Origin: Micromonospora peucetia
GTDB taxonomy: Bacteria > Actinomycetota > Actinomycetes > Mycobacteriales > Micromonosporaceae
Assembly (NCBI RefSeq): GCF_900091625.1
Contig: NZ_FMIC01000002.1
Location: 5,766,001 to 5,830,000 of the forward strand
DNA: 64,000 bases
Direction of reading: 5' to 3'
Below, piece after piece: positions 1 to 14,426 of this stretch. The translations under genes were made by a program, and so were the position numbers. Position 1 is the first letter of the stretch. Each line of letters starts with the position of its first letter. Below the pieces are notes generated by a model. That model saw nothing but the letters and a program-made list of their open reading frames with translations. It ran no database searches and had not been told where the DNA came from.

Positions 1-199
1 TCGCCGCTTGACGAAACACATAGGGACACCCCCCCGAACGCTTCGCCGCACGTCACACACGTTATCCCCAAGATCAGGCTGTGCAGCCAGCCGCATGCCG
101 CCCGCTATCGCGCACGTCGTGCGGTCCCCATCTGGTCCCCAGACGAACGGCGGAGTTCAAGCCAATCCGCTCGACGAGCACCTGATCAGTCACCCCAGG
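1..199. other. Left edge, no gene recognised
   Basis: I see no convincing gene. Open frames on the plus strand here lack a ribosome binding site and have no protein-like composition. The stretch lies downstream of the minus-strand zinc-knuckle gene that ends at 200. Confidence 0.4.
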
Positions 200-343
200 T
201 CACTTGCGCGGACAGTTGCGCTTGTCGTGCCCGTGGTAGGAACACACGCTGCACCGCCCAGCGTTGGGAGAGACTCCGCACGACCGCTTGTCGTGCCCTT
301 CTTCACCACACCAAGAGCAAGTTCGGGTCCGGCTCGCGCTCAT
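200..343 (-). CDS. Small twin CCHC zinc-knuckle protein
   Basis: The protein has 47 aa from ATG at 343. Reading on the minus strand, an AAAGGA element sits 5 nt before that ATG, which favours it over the in-frame ATG further upstream at 397. Nearly the whole protein is two CX2CX4HX4C knuckles, CSWCGEEGHDKRSC and CSVCSYHGHDKRNC, followed by NCPRK. This is the classical nucleic-acid-binding zinc knuckle of retroviral nucleocapsids, which is uncommon in bacteria. The basic residues suggest binding of single-stranded RNA or DNA (inference). It lies on the same strand as, and about 380 nt beyond, the methylase gene of the defence-like operon, so a link is possible but not shown. No partner is known to me. 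Confidence 0.6.
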   Translation of the reverse strand: MSASRTRTCSWCGEEGHDKRSCGVSPNAGRCSVCSYHGHDKRNCPRK

Positions 344-722
344 TTTTGTCCTTTGTGTTGTCCGTACCTCGCCACGCCTTGGGGAGGGCAAACTCAACTG
401 CGCCTAATCCAGCGCGTTCGCGGAATCGACCCTATCGCTTTCCTGGTTCGTGGCCAGCAGGTCCGGCGACCCTCTACGCGGCCAGCACCCTGACGAACAG
501 CCCGCCCTCGGGCGAGCGGACAAGAGCAGGACCTTGACTCCACGCCTATTTCCACGCCGCCCGACTCGCACCCTTCGTCCGTGTAACACCAATCAACCCT
601 TATGTGTTGCTGAGATCACCTCAGTAGACAGATCCAAACATCCTGCTTGGGAACAACTCAGGCTTCTCGTCACTGAACACGCTAAGCCAAGTGGCGTTGC
701 AGCGATGACAATGGCCTTCAGC
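344..722. other. Intergenic, relatively AT-rich
   Basis: About 380 nt between the zinc-knuckle gene and the end of the methylase gene. Open frames here (for example 450-788 plus) look non-coding, with no RBS and poor composition. The stretch is visibly less GC-rich than the rest of the window. I see no strong terminator hairpin. Confidence 0.5.
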
Positions 723-3700
723 CTAGGAGGAAGCGCCAGGAACCGGCAAGTGTCGCGGACCGCGTCCAGGCGGCGGAGTGAGTGTTGATCGATAGTTACC
801 TCCGTCAGCCACTGGGGCCGTCAAGCCGATGCCAGCGGCGGCCATCCGGTCGTACTCGGCAAGGACCATATCCCTAGTCCGGTACATGCCATGCCTAGCT
901 TCATCCTTACGCCTGAGGACAGTGAACGTGTTCATAATGTAGTTCACGTCATCCCGTGCAATGCCGTAGAGATGAAAGAATAGACCGTCCAGTTCAGCAC
1001 GGATGACGGCACGCCGCTCTTCGTTCCAGCGAAACGGCGCACCATCATCACCTATATCACGAGCAAAAAAAGCCATATCGTGAGCAGTGTAAACCAACTC
1101 CAGGATACGTGGCTCAAGAAAAGAAGAATGAATAGACAGCAATTCCGGCGGAAGTGCGGGTAGCTGCTTGATGACAAAGTATTTAAATGCCGTCCCGCCG
1201 AGCTTTTGTCTCGCTACAAAGTCAAAGATCAGACTTGTCCAGTTGGCAAGCAGAAGCTCCATTCGCCCTTCGCCGCAGGCTAGCAGAAACTTGTCGCCAA
1301 CCGCAGTCAGCGGCATTACAGTAGTAATCATGGTCCGCTCATCCAGGCTACTGGTCACGTCCCGCCAGCCCAGAAGCCACTGACGACCCCATCCCTTTCT
1401 ATTAAGCTTGGACCGAACCTCGCCTTCACTTACCCAGTACCGGGGCTGGATTGTATAGCTTGGATCATCCAGCCTGCTGGCCGACGGAGTCGGGAGTGCG
1501 CGAACTCCCTTACCTTCCGACATGCTGGCGAGTGCGTAGTCGCCAAATCGATGCGTATAATGGTGCAGCATTTTCGCTTCATACAAGGGAAGCTTCCTGC
1601 ATTCTCCCTTCGCAAAAATATTACCGGTCAAGGCCCAGCCATCAAGTTTGAGGTCCTCCCGCGTTTGAAACAATCCAGAGTCATTCGCCATATGGAACAT
1701 CGCCATAAATGACAACGCCCAAGGATTACCCTTCGGGTCACCCTCCTTCCAGAGAATCGGAATACGACGATAGATGTCGAGGGTAATCTCCGCATCACGA
1801 CGGGAGCGAAAAATCGGGCAGGTGCCGGTATTGGGGTTCACCAATTCAATCTCATCGCTATTCATGCCGACGTGCCGTTCGGAAACATCAAGCTCGACTA
1901 GCTCCGAAATTCGGTGCACCATGTCAACCGCCGCCTCATTCGGCAACCTTTGAAGCGTTAGCAGGCAAAAACGATTCCCTTGCGCGCCTGCCACATCACC
2001 AAAAAATCCTGCATTCCGAAAATCATACAAGGAGACGATGGATCTCTTGCGAGTGAGATTCTGAAAGAATAATTTGGTCGTGTCATCCGTCGCTATGCCG
2101 GTCGGAACGATTACCCCCAAGCGTCCACGCTCGCCCATGAGCGCATAGTCGGTTTCCGAGAAAACGGCGTAGGTGTTGATATCTCCTCGCCCGGTGAGCG
2201 GATACCGGCCGCCATTGCGCATAAAGTGGCTCTCGCCTTCGGCCCTCCGTTTAGCTGCCCCGAACTCCTCGTACAACGAGCGACGGTCCGCGTTATCCTT
2301 AAGCACGGCGATCAGCTTCTTCCGGGCGGCGGCGTTCGGCGCGGTTGCGATTGCCTCGTCCCGCTGGGCGAAGAACTCCTGCTCTTGCAGCTTGATGCGC
2401 TCCCACGGCGGGTTACCCAGAACGCTGTCAAAGCCGCCGGCCCAGCCCGTCGCCGGCTCGATGCCCGCGCCATGCGCCGGCACGTCGAAGACATCCGGAA
2501 ACTCTAGGTGCCAGTGGAAGAACTCGTACTGCTTGCGCAGTCGATTGATTTCCTCGTGGGTCGCCTTCGAGGCGGCTGCGGCGGCGGGGTCGGCCAGCGC
2601 ACGGAAGACCCCGTGAGTCACGGCCGGCGGAGCGTCCGGCGTCTTCCGCCACATGAACGCGGCGCACCAGGCGTCGGCGACGTGCAGCGCGTTTGCGTAC
2701 TCAGTGGAGGTCTGCCACGTCTCGTATGCGGACGCCTGCCTGCGGACCTCCCCGAGGTTGCCGGCGGGGGCTGTGGTGATGTGGCGCAGGTCCCGGGCGA
2801 AGGCGATGTTGGTGACCCGGGCCTCGGCGTTCAGGTCGAAGAGGCTGGCCTGGTTCGCCCGCTGCTGGGCGTTCTGCTTCTCCAGGCCCTTAGCGTGCTT
2901 CTTGTCGTCGCCCTCAATCGGCTTGAACGCCTCGTCGGGGATGCCGCGCTTGAGCAGCGCGGGTGTCGCCCCGATCAGCGCGTTCCCGTGCTTAATGTGC
3001 GCGTCGAGGAAACTAAGCGGCTTGCCCGGTTCCAGGGCTTCCAGCCACAGGGACACCTTGGCGAGTTCCACGGCCATCGGGTTGAGGTCGACGCCATAGA
3101 TGCAGCGGGCGATGACCTCGTGCAGGGCGCTGCGTACCGCGTCGAGGGTCGGCTCGGGGTTGCGTTCGCGCACGGCCGCGACCCGCTTGGCGATCCGGCG
3201 GGACGCCGCGACCAGGAAGTGGCCGGAGCCGCAGGCCGGGTCGCAGACGGTGAGCGACAGCAGCTCGGAAACGATCGTGTCGGACGGGTCGGGCTGGCCG
3301 GCGGCCGTGGCCGCCACTTCGCCGCGCTTCACCGCGTCGTCGATCACCGGGTCGAGCGCCGAGTCCAACAAACACTCGATGAGCGAGGACGGGGTGTAGT
3401 AGGAACCGGTGGTCTTGCGGGTGTTGCCGGCGAGTTCGACCAGCTCGAACGTGCGGTCGACGGCGCTGTGCCTCGGCACCAGCTCCAGCAGCGATTCGTA
3501 GATGGAGCCCAGTTCCTCCGCGTCCAGGTTGCGATAGTCGACGGACCGCCAGCGGCGGGAGCCCGTGTCTCGCACCTGGCAGAGGTGACGCACGGCGGTC
3601 AGCAGATGTTCGTTCGACAGCGACAGCCCGTGCAGCGGGGCGTCCGGCTCGCGGTCGTCGAAGATGCCGCCGAGGCCGGGCACACCGATCTCGGGCCGGC

Positions 3701-4781
3701 CGTCCACGTGGCCCAGCGCGTCGAGGACGATCCGCAGCGCCTGATAGAGGTCGGCGTGGGTGGTGCCCCGGCGGCGGCGGGCGTGGGCGCGCAGCCGCGC
3801 CGACGAGAAATACTTCGCGTACCGCTCGCGGGTTTCGTCGTTGGTCTCCGGCGGGTGCAGGGCGTCGCGGTCCTCGGCGACGAAGAGGAACAGCAGCCGG
3901 TAGACCAGGCGCAGCAGGGCGTTGTGGAACTCCTGGACGTCGAGGCTTTCCCGGAGCCGGTTGTTGTCGGGGTGGCGCAGGAAGCCGGTGCCGAGGGTGG
4001 CGATGGCCTCCTGGACGCCCCGGCGGAGCTGGTCCAGCGCGCGCACGCCGGTCTTGATTGCTTCCGCGCGCCACTTCTCCAGCCAGCACGTCGATGGGGC
4101 CGCCTCCTCCCCCACCGCGAAGCGGGAGACGTGCAACAGCCGGTACAGCAGGACGAATTCGCTGAACAGCTCGCCGTCGAAGATGGCTTCCAGGTCGAAT
4201 TCGACGTACGCGGCGGTGGCGAGGGCGTTGGAGTCGCGCAGCAGCCGGAGCTGACGGCCATTGGTGAGCACCCCCCACAGGTGGGCGTCGGTGCGGTTCA
4301 GGCATTCCTGCACGAGCGACTGCGGCGGGACGCCGCCGTTGGCCGGACGCTTGTCGAGGGTGGCGTTCCACGGAGCCAGGTGCACCGGGACGTGGTTCCA
4401 GCGGTGGCTGATCGGGAAGGTCTTGCCGCCGTCGTCGGCGGTGATGCCGGCCGTCCCGATGGGGCTGAGGGCACCGAAGCCGAACGCGGTGAAGAGCGGT
4501 TCGAGCCACTGGGCGGCGGCTAGGCCGGTCGGGTCGGCGGGGGTGTCGGCCTCCGGGGCGGCGGGGAGCGTGCCGCGCAGGTCTTTCCACACCGCCTTGA
4601 GCCAGTCCCAGTGCCGTTCGGCGTCGTTCTGCACCGAGCGCGCGCCGACCACCCGGTAGTCGGCGGGCTTGCTGCCGGGAACGTCCCGGCCCTCAGAGAT
4701 GCGGACCAGCATGTCGGCGGGGAGCAGGCCGCCGATGGTGTGCACGGCGGTGAAGACCTGGTTGCGGGCGGTGGCGGACAT
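723..4781 (-). CDS. Eco57I/PglX-like N6-adenine DNA methylase (DrmMI-like)
   Basis: This 1352-aa protein is predicted to methylate adenine in DNA, marking self in a restriction-type or DISARM-type system. Motif I DPACGSGHFL is near residue 512, preceded by GSYYTPSSL. YGVDLNPMAVELAK follows, and catalytic motif IV GNPPWERI is near 788. The long C-terminal part should contain the target-recognition region. The start is ATG at 4781, which overlaps the helicase stop (TGATG), so the two genes are translationally coupled. A longer upstream open frame is only a shadow of the helicase gene. Size and architecture fit PglX/DrmMI families, which work with helicases. The 3' part (about 723-2250) is clearly less GC-rich than the 5' part, suggesting exchange of the recognition region. 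Confidence 0.85.
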   Translation of the reverse strand: MSATARNQVFTAVHTIGGLLPADMLVRISEGRDVPGSKPADYRVVGARSVQNDAERHWDWLKAVWKDLRGTLPAAPEADTPADPTGLAAAQWLEPLFTAFGFGALSPIGTAGITADDGGKTFPISHRWNHVPVHLAPWNATLDKRPANGGVPPQSLVQECLNRTDAHLWGVLTNGRQLRLLRDSNALATAAYVEFDLEAIFDGELFSEFVLLYRLLHVSRFAVGEEAAPSTCWLEKWRAEAIKTGVRALDQLRRGVQEAIATLGTGFLRHPDNNRLRESLDVQEFHNALLRLVYRLLFLFVAEDRDALHPPETNDETRERYAKYFSSARLRAHARRRRGTTHADLYQALRIVLDALGHVDGRPEIGVPGLGGIFDDREPDAPLHGLSLSNEHLLTAVRHLCQVRDTGSRRWRSVDYRNLDAEELGSIYESLLELVPRHSAVDRTFELVELAGNTRKTTGSYYTPSSLIECLLDSALDPVIDDAVKRGEVAATAAGQPDPSDTIVSELLSLTVCDPACGSGHFLVAASRRIAKRVAAVRERNPEPTLDAVRSALHEVIARCIYGVDLNPMAVELAKVSLWLEALEPGKPLSFLDAHIKHGNALIGATPALLKRGIPDEAFKPIEGDDKKHAKGLEKQNAQQRANQASLFDLNAEARVTNIAFARDLRHITTAPAGNLGEVRRQASAYETWQTSTEYANALHVADAWCAAFMWRKTPDAPPAVTHGVFRALADPAAAAASKATHEEINRLRKQYEFFHWHLEFPDVFDVPAHGAGIEPATGWAGGFDSVLGNPPWERIKLQEQEFFAQRDEAIATAPNAAARKKLIAVLKDNADRRSLYEEFGAAKRRAEGESHFMRNGGRYPLTGRGDINTYAVFSETDYALMGERGRLGVIVPTGIATDDTTKLFFQNLTRKRSIVSLYDFRNAGFFGDVAGAQGNRFCLLTLQRLPNEAAVDMVHRISELVELDVSERHVGMNSDEIELVNPNTGTCPIFRSRRDAEITLDIYRRIPILWKEGDPKGNPWALSFMAMFHMANDSGLFQTREDLKLDGWALTGNIFAKGECRKLPLYEAKMLHHYTHRFGDYALASMSEGKGVRALPTPSASRLDDPSYTIQPRYWVSEGEVRSKLNRKGWGRQWLLGWRDVTSSLDERTMITTVMPLTAVGDKFLLACGEGRMELLLANWTSLIFDFVARQKLGGTAFKYFVIKQLPALPPELLSIHSSFLEPRILELVYTAHDMAFFARDIGDDGAPFRWNEERRAVIRAELDGLFFHLYGIARDDVNYIMNTFTVLRRKDEARHGMYRTRDMVLAEYDRMAAAGIGLTAPVADGGNYRSTLTPPPGRGPRHLPVPGASS

Positions 4782-7723
4782 CAGGCGTTGCCTCCGGCGG
4801 CGGTGGGGGCGGGCAGGTAGACGTACGCGCCGAGGACGTCGGCGCCGTCCTGGGCGGTGACGGTGAGGCCCCGGACGATCTCGCCGGAGGCGCTGCGGAC
4901 CCGGCGGTGCGAGACGAGCAGCTCGGCGGCCAATTCCTCGCCGTACCCCCGGAGGTGGTCGGCGACGGCGGGCAGTTCGTCGAGGACCCGGGCCATGGTG
5001 CGTTCGCCGAAACCGGGGTCGGTGTTGGCGTCGGCGGTGGCGTCGAGCAGCCCGAGCGCGTCGTCGGCGGAGAGCCAGCGGGCGTTGGCGGGTGCGCCGG
5101 CGAAGGCGAGCAGCCGGGCGTCCTCGGCGACGAGCTGCCGGGTGCCGGTGCGTGACGGCAGGGTGAGGTGGAAGCGGTAGCGGACCACCAGCAGGGTGGT
5201 GCGGGTGGTGACGGCCCGGGTGCGGATGACGCCGCAGCGCCGGGCCGGGCGGGGGCCGCTGGCCTGGTCGTCGAGGGCGGCGTTGAGGACGTACCCGGCG
5301 AGCGCCACCACGGCCGGGTCGGTGCGGACCAGGGCGGCCTCGCCGCGCGCCACGGCCGCCGTGCTGCGGAACGGGACCGGGCGGCCCAGCTCGACCACGT
5401 CGCCGCCGAGGACGGGGGCGAGGGCGTCGCGTAGGCCGGCGGGGGTGCCGCTCACCTCCGCCGTGAAGTCGCCCGGGCGGCCCGGGTCCTCGCGCAGGAC
5501 GCCGTCGAGGGCGCGCAGCGACTGGCGTACGAAGCCTCTGATCTCCCCGGCGCGGCCGAGGGTGTCGCGGACGGCGGCGACCTCGCGGGCCACCTCCTCC
5601 GGGTGGATGGAGTGCTGGGCGAACCGGGAGCGGGAGGTCTTCTCCCGCTCGGCGGCGGACTGCCAGTCGGCGGCCAGGGCGGCGGCCTTCTTGTCGAGGG
5701 CGCGGTATTCGTCGGCGTCGAAGAGGCTGCCCTGCTCGCTGTCGCGCCCGCGCATCAGCACCCACTCGACGATCGCGTCGGTCACCCCGGCGGAGGCCGC
5801 GTCGGGCACGGAGACGGAAACCCCGAGGTCCTTGCGGATCTGGCGGTGCTTGCGGATGAGGACGTCGAGGACCCGGCCGTCGATGCCGTTGTCGCCGCCA
5901 TAGAGGGTGATGACCCGCACGACGTCGCGCTTCTGGCCGTACCGGTCGACCCGGCCCTCCCGCTGGTCGTGCCTTGTGGGGTTCCAGGCCAGGTCGTAGT
6001 GGACGACGGCGTCGAAGTGGTGCTGGAGGTTCACGCCCTCGGAGAGGCAGTCGGTGGCGATCAGGACGCGGCGGGCGGCGGGGTCGTCGCCCGCGGCCTC
6101 GGCGAGCTTCTCGATGCGTTCGATGCGCTGCTGCGGGGAGAGGGTGCCGGTGACGGCGTGCACCACGGTCTTGCGGCCGAGCTTGCCGTCGAGGTGCTCG
6201 GCGACGTACTCGGCGGTGGGGATGTAGCGGCAGAAGACGATCGGGTGGTAGCCGTCCTTGAGCAGGGCCTTGAGATGGGTGACGAGGGCGGCGAGCTTGC
6301 GGTCCTCGGTCGGGCCCTCCAGCTTCGCGGCCTGCTCAGCCAGCTCCGCGAGCCGCGCTCCCCCACGGTCGGCGTCCCCGGCCGGGTCGCCGGTCTCCGC
6401 GCCCGGCACGACGTCGAGCCCTTCCAGGGCGTCGCTGTCGGACGAGTCACTGGTCAGCGGTGCGCCCAGCCGGTCGGCTTCCTCGGCGCTGCCGGCCGCC
6501 ACGGTCGCCGACCGGGTGCGCAGGGTCTGCGCGGCGGCGCGCGGCGACGAGACCAGCGAGCGCAGCAGCGCGATCGCCGACCACCAGGCGATCCGGGCCT
6601 CCCGCCGGCCCTGCCGGTCCGCGGCGGTCACCCGCTCGCTGGCGTACGCGATGGCGTCGTCGAGCAGCGCCCGGTACGCCGGGGAGAGCTTGTACGTCTC
6701 GTCCTTGAAGTGCCGGTCGCTGGGGAAGGACGTCTCCTCGGCGAGGCTGTCGTCGGCCAGCCCGTCGGAACGGGTGAGATATTGGCGCACGTCGGCGCGC
6801 TTGCGGTGCACGAAATACGGGGCGAGCGCCCGGCGGCCCGCATCCGAGCTGAGGTCGACGGCGGCGAGTTCCGGCTTGACCAGGCCCAGCAGGTTGCGGA
6901 AGGCGCTCTCCTTGCCGCTGTGCGGGGTCGCCGTAACCAGCAGCAGGTGCCGCTCGGCGTCGGCGGCGACGCGCTGGAGCAGCTCGAAGCGGAGCTGATT
7001 CTGGGTGGAGATGCTGTCGTCGGCGGCGACGCAGGTGTGCGCCTCATCGACGATGACCAGGTCGGGGCAGTGCCGGACGAAGTCGTCGCGGTGCCGGGTC
7101 GACTTGATGAAGTCGGTGGAGACGATCACGTAGGGGTGTCGGTCGAACAGGGACTGCCCCAGGTCCAGGCCGCGTTCCAGCCGGGAGACGGTGGAGGCGA
7201 GGACCAGCTCGGCGTCGATGCCGAACTTGGTGCGCAGCTCCCCCTGCCACTGCTCGGCCAGCGCGGGCGCGCATAGCACGGCGAGACCGCGCGCGCCGCC
7301 CTGGGCGAGCAGTTCGCTGGCGATGAGACCCGCCTCGACGGTCTTGCCGATGCCCACGTCGTCGGAGATCAGCATCCGGACGGTCTTCTGCCGCAGCGCC
7401 ATCATCAGCGGCACGAGCTGGTAGGCGCGCGGCTCGACGGCGATGCCGGCCAGCGAGCGGAACGGGCCAGCGCCGGAGCGGAAGCCGATCCGCAGCGCGG
7501 AGCGGAGTAGGCCGGCGGCCTGGGCGTCGCCGAGGTCGGCGGGCGACGGGTCGGCGAACCGGGCGCCGGTGACGCTCTCGAAGTCGGGGAAGACGGCCGC
7601 GATGTCGTCGTCCGCGCCGCCGAGGGGGCGCAGCACGAGCATGTCGGGTGCGCTCTCCGGCAGTACGACCCAGTCGCGGCCTCGGGCAGAGACCAGCGTG
7701 CCGGCGCTGAAGGGGGTGGTCAT
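4781..7723 (-). CDS. SNF2-family helicase, DrmD-like
   Basis: A 980-aa superfamily 2 ATPase. Motif I DVGIGKTVEAGLIA is near residue 118, motif II VDEAHTC near 222, then motif III TATPHSG. The C-terminal helicase lobe includes ATDCLSEGVNLQHH and motif VI HDQREGRVDRYGQK near 583. This is the layout of the HepA/RapA-like helicases called DrmD in class 1 DISARM. They are expected to translocate on DNA and help discriminate or process phage DNA; no nuclease motif is visible here. The start is ATG at 7723, with GAGGA upstream on the minus strand. The gene lies 59 nt after the kinase-helicase gene and overlaps the methylase start, so the three genes look like one transcript. Confidence 0.85.
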   Translation of the reverse strand: MTTPFSAGTLVSARGRDWVVLPESAPDMLVLRPLGGADDDIAAVFPDFESVTGARFADPSPADLGDAQAAGLLRSALRIGFRSGAGPFRSLAGIAVEPRAYQLVPLMMALRQKTVRMLISDDVGIGKTVEAGLIASELLAQGGARGLAVLCAPALAEQWQGELRTKFGIDAELVLASTVSRLERGLDLGQSLFDRHPYVIVSTDFIKSTRHRDDFVRHCPDLVIVDEAHTCVAADDSISTQNQLRFELLQRVAADAERHLLLVTATPHSGKESAFRNLLGLVKPELAAVDLSSDAGRRALAPYFVHRKRADVRQYLTRSDGLADDSLAEETSFPSDRHFKDETYKLSPAYRALLDDAIAYASERVTAADRQGRREARIAWWSAIALLRSLVSSPRAAAQTLRTRSATVAAGSAEEADRLGAPLTSDSSDSDALEGLDVVPGAETGDPAGDADRGGARLAELAEQAAKLEGPTEDRKLAALVTHLKALLKDGYHPIVFCRYIPTAEYVAEHLDGKLGRKTVVHAVTGTLSPQQRIERIEKLAEAAGDDPAARRVLIATDCLSEGVNLQHHFDAVVHYDLAWNPTRHDQREGRVDRYGQKRDVVRVITLYGGDNGIDGRVLDVLIRKHRQIRKDLGVSVSVPDAASAGVTDAIVEWVLMRGRDSEQGSLFDADEYRALDKKAAALAADWQSAAEREKTSRSRFAQHSIHPEEVAREVAAVRDTLGRAGEIRGFVRQSLRALDGVLREDPGRPGDFTAEVSGTPAGLRDALAPVLGGDVVELGRPVPFRSTAAVARGEAALVRTDPAVVALAGYVLNAALDDQASGPRPARRCGVIRTRAVTTRTTLLVVRYRFHLTLPSRTGTRQLVAEDARLLAFAGAPANARWLSADDALGLLDATADANTDPGFGERTMARVLDELPAVADHLRGYGEELAAELLVSHRRVRSASGEIVRGLTVTAQDGADVLGAYVYLPAPTAAGGNA

Positions 7724-7782
7724 GAGGGGGTCCTCGCGCGTCGTGATGTGCGGTGGGGTGGGGGTGCTGGCCAGGGGGACGG

Positions 7783-14067
<6,285 letters not shown>

Positions 14068-14094
14068 CTGCTGCCGATATCAGCGGTCGACAAT

Positions 14095-14124
14095 CAGCGG
14101 AGTCCTGTCGACAGGACTCCGCTG
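14095..14124. promoter_or_regulatory. 30-bp perfect palindrome, candidate operator
   Basis: A perfect 15+15 inverted repeat without a loop, centred on GTCGAC, lying 28 nt before the ATG of the kinase-helicase gene. Each arm reads CAGCGGAGTCCTGTC. There is no T-tract on either strand, which argues against a simple intrinsic terminator. The position fits a dimeric repressor site or a 5'-UTR hairpin controlling the three downstream genes. A partial echo, ATCAGCGGTCGAC, lies between the palindrome and the gene. Confidence 0.55.
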
Positions 14125-14426
14125 GCTAGCCGCCTGTTGAACGTTCCTCACGAAGCCGCCCGTGGAGTATTGCCAGCTTCGTCGATCGCTGAAAGGGGCA
14201 CGAACGGGTGAGGAACCCCAACCACTCCGCGGCGCTTGACAGGACGGCCTGCCATCTCGGCCACGAATGTTGCGTCAGATTCCGGCGTTATCTGTGCCGA
14301 AGGTGCGCATGACGCACACTCCCGCCGTAGCGGGCATGACCAATGTGAGCAGGCCTTCCGAATCTCCACTCCGCCCGCCGCACAGTCCTGTGTCGATATA
14401 CCCGGCCGCCACCCACCGGTGCCGCC
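14125..14426. other. Intergenic between methylase-like and kinase-helicase genes
   Basis: About 300 nt with no gene I can support. A 73-codon minus-strand open frame (14148-14369) contains four cysteines near its start (ACSHWSCPLRRECASC) but has no clear RBS and I recognise no family. The promoter of the kinase-helicase operon probably lies here. Confidence 0.4.

Noticed and set aside
2508..4523. Long plus-strand open frame (671 codons) opposite the methylase gene
   Set aside because: It is a shadow of the high-GC minus-strand gene: Val/Gly/Arg-rich, no family motifs and no RBS.
14148..14369. 73-codon minus-strand open frame with a cysteine cluster between methylase-like and kinase-helicase genes
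   Set aside because: No RBS and no recognisable family; kept only as a note in the intergenic entry.
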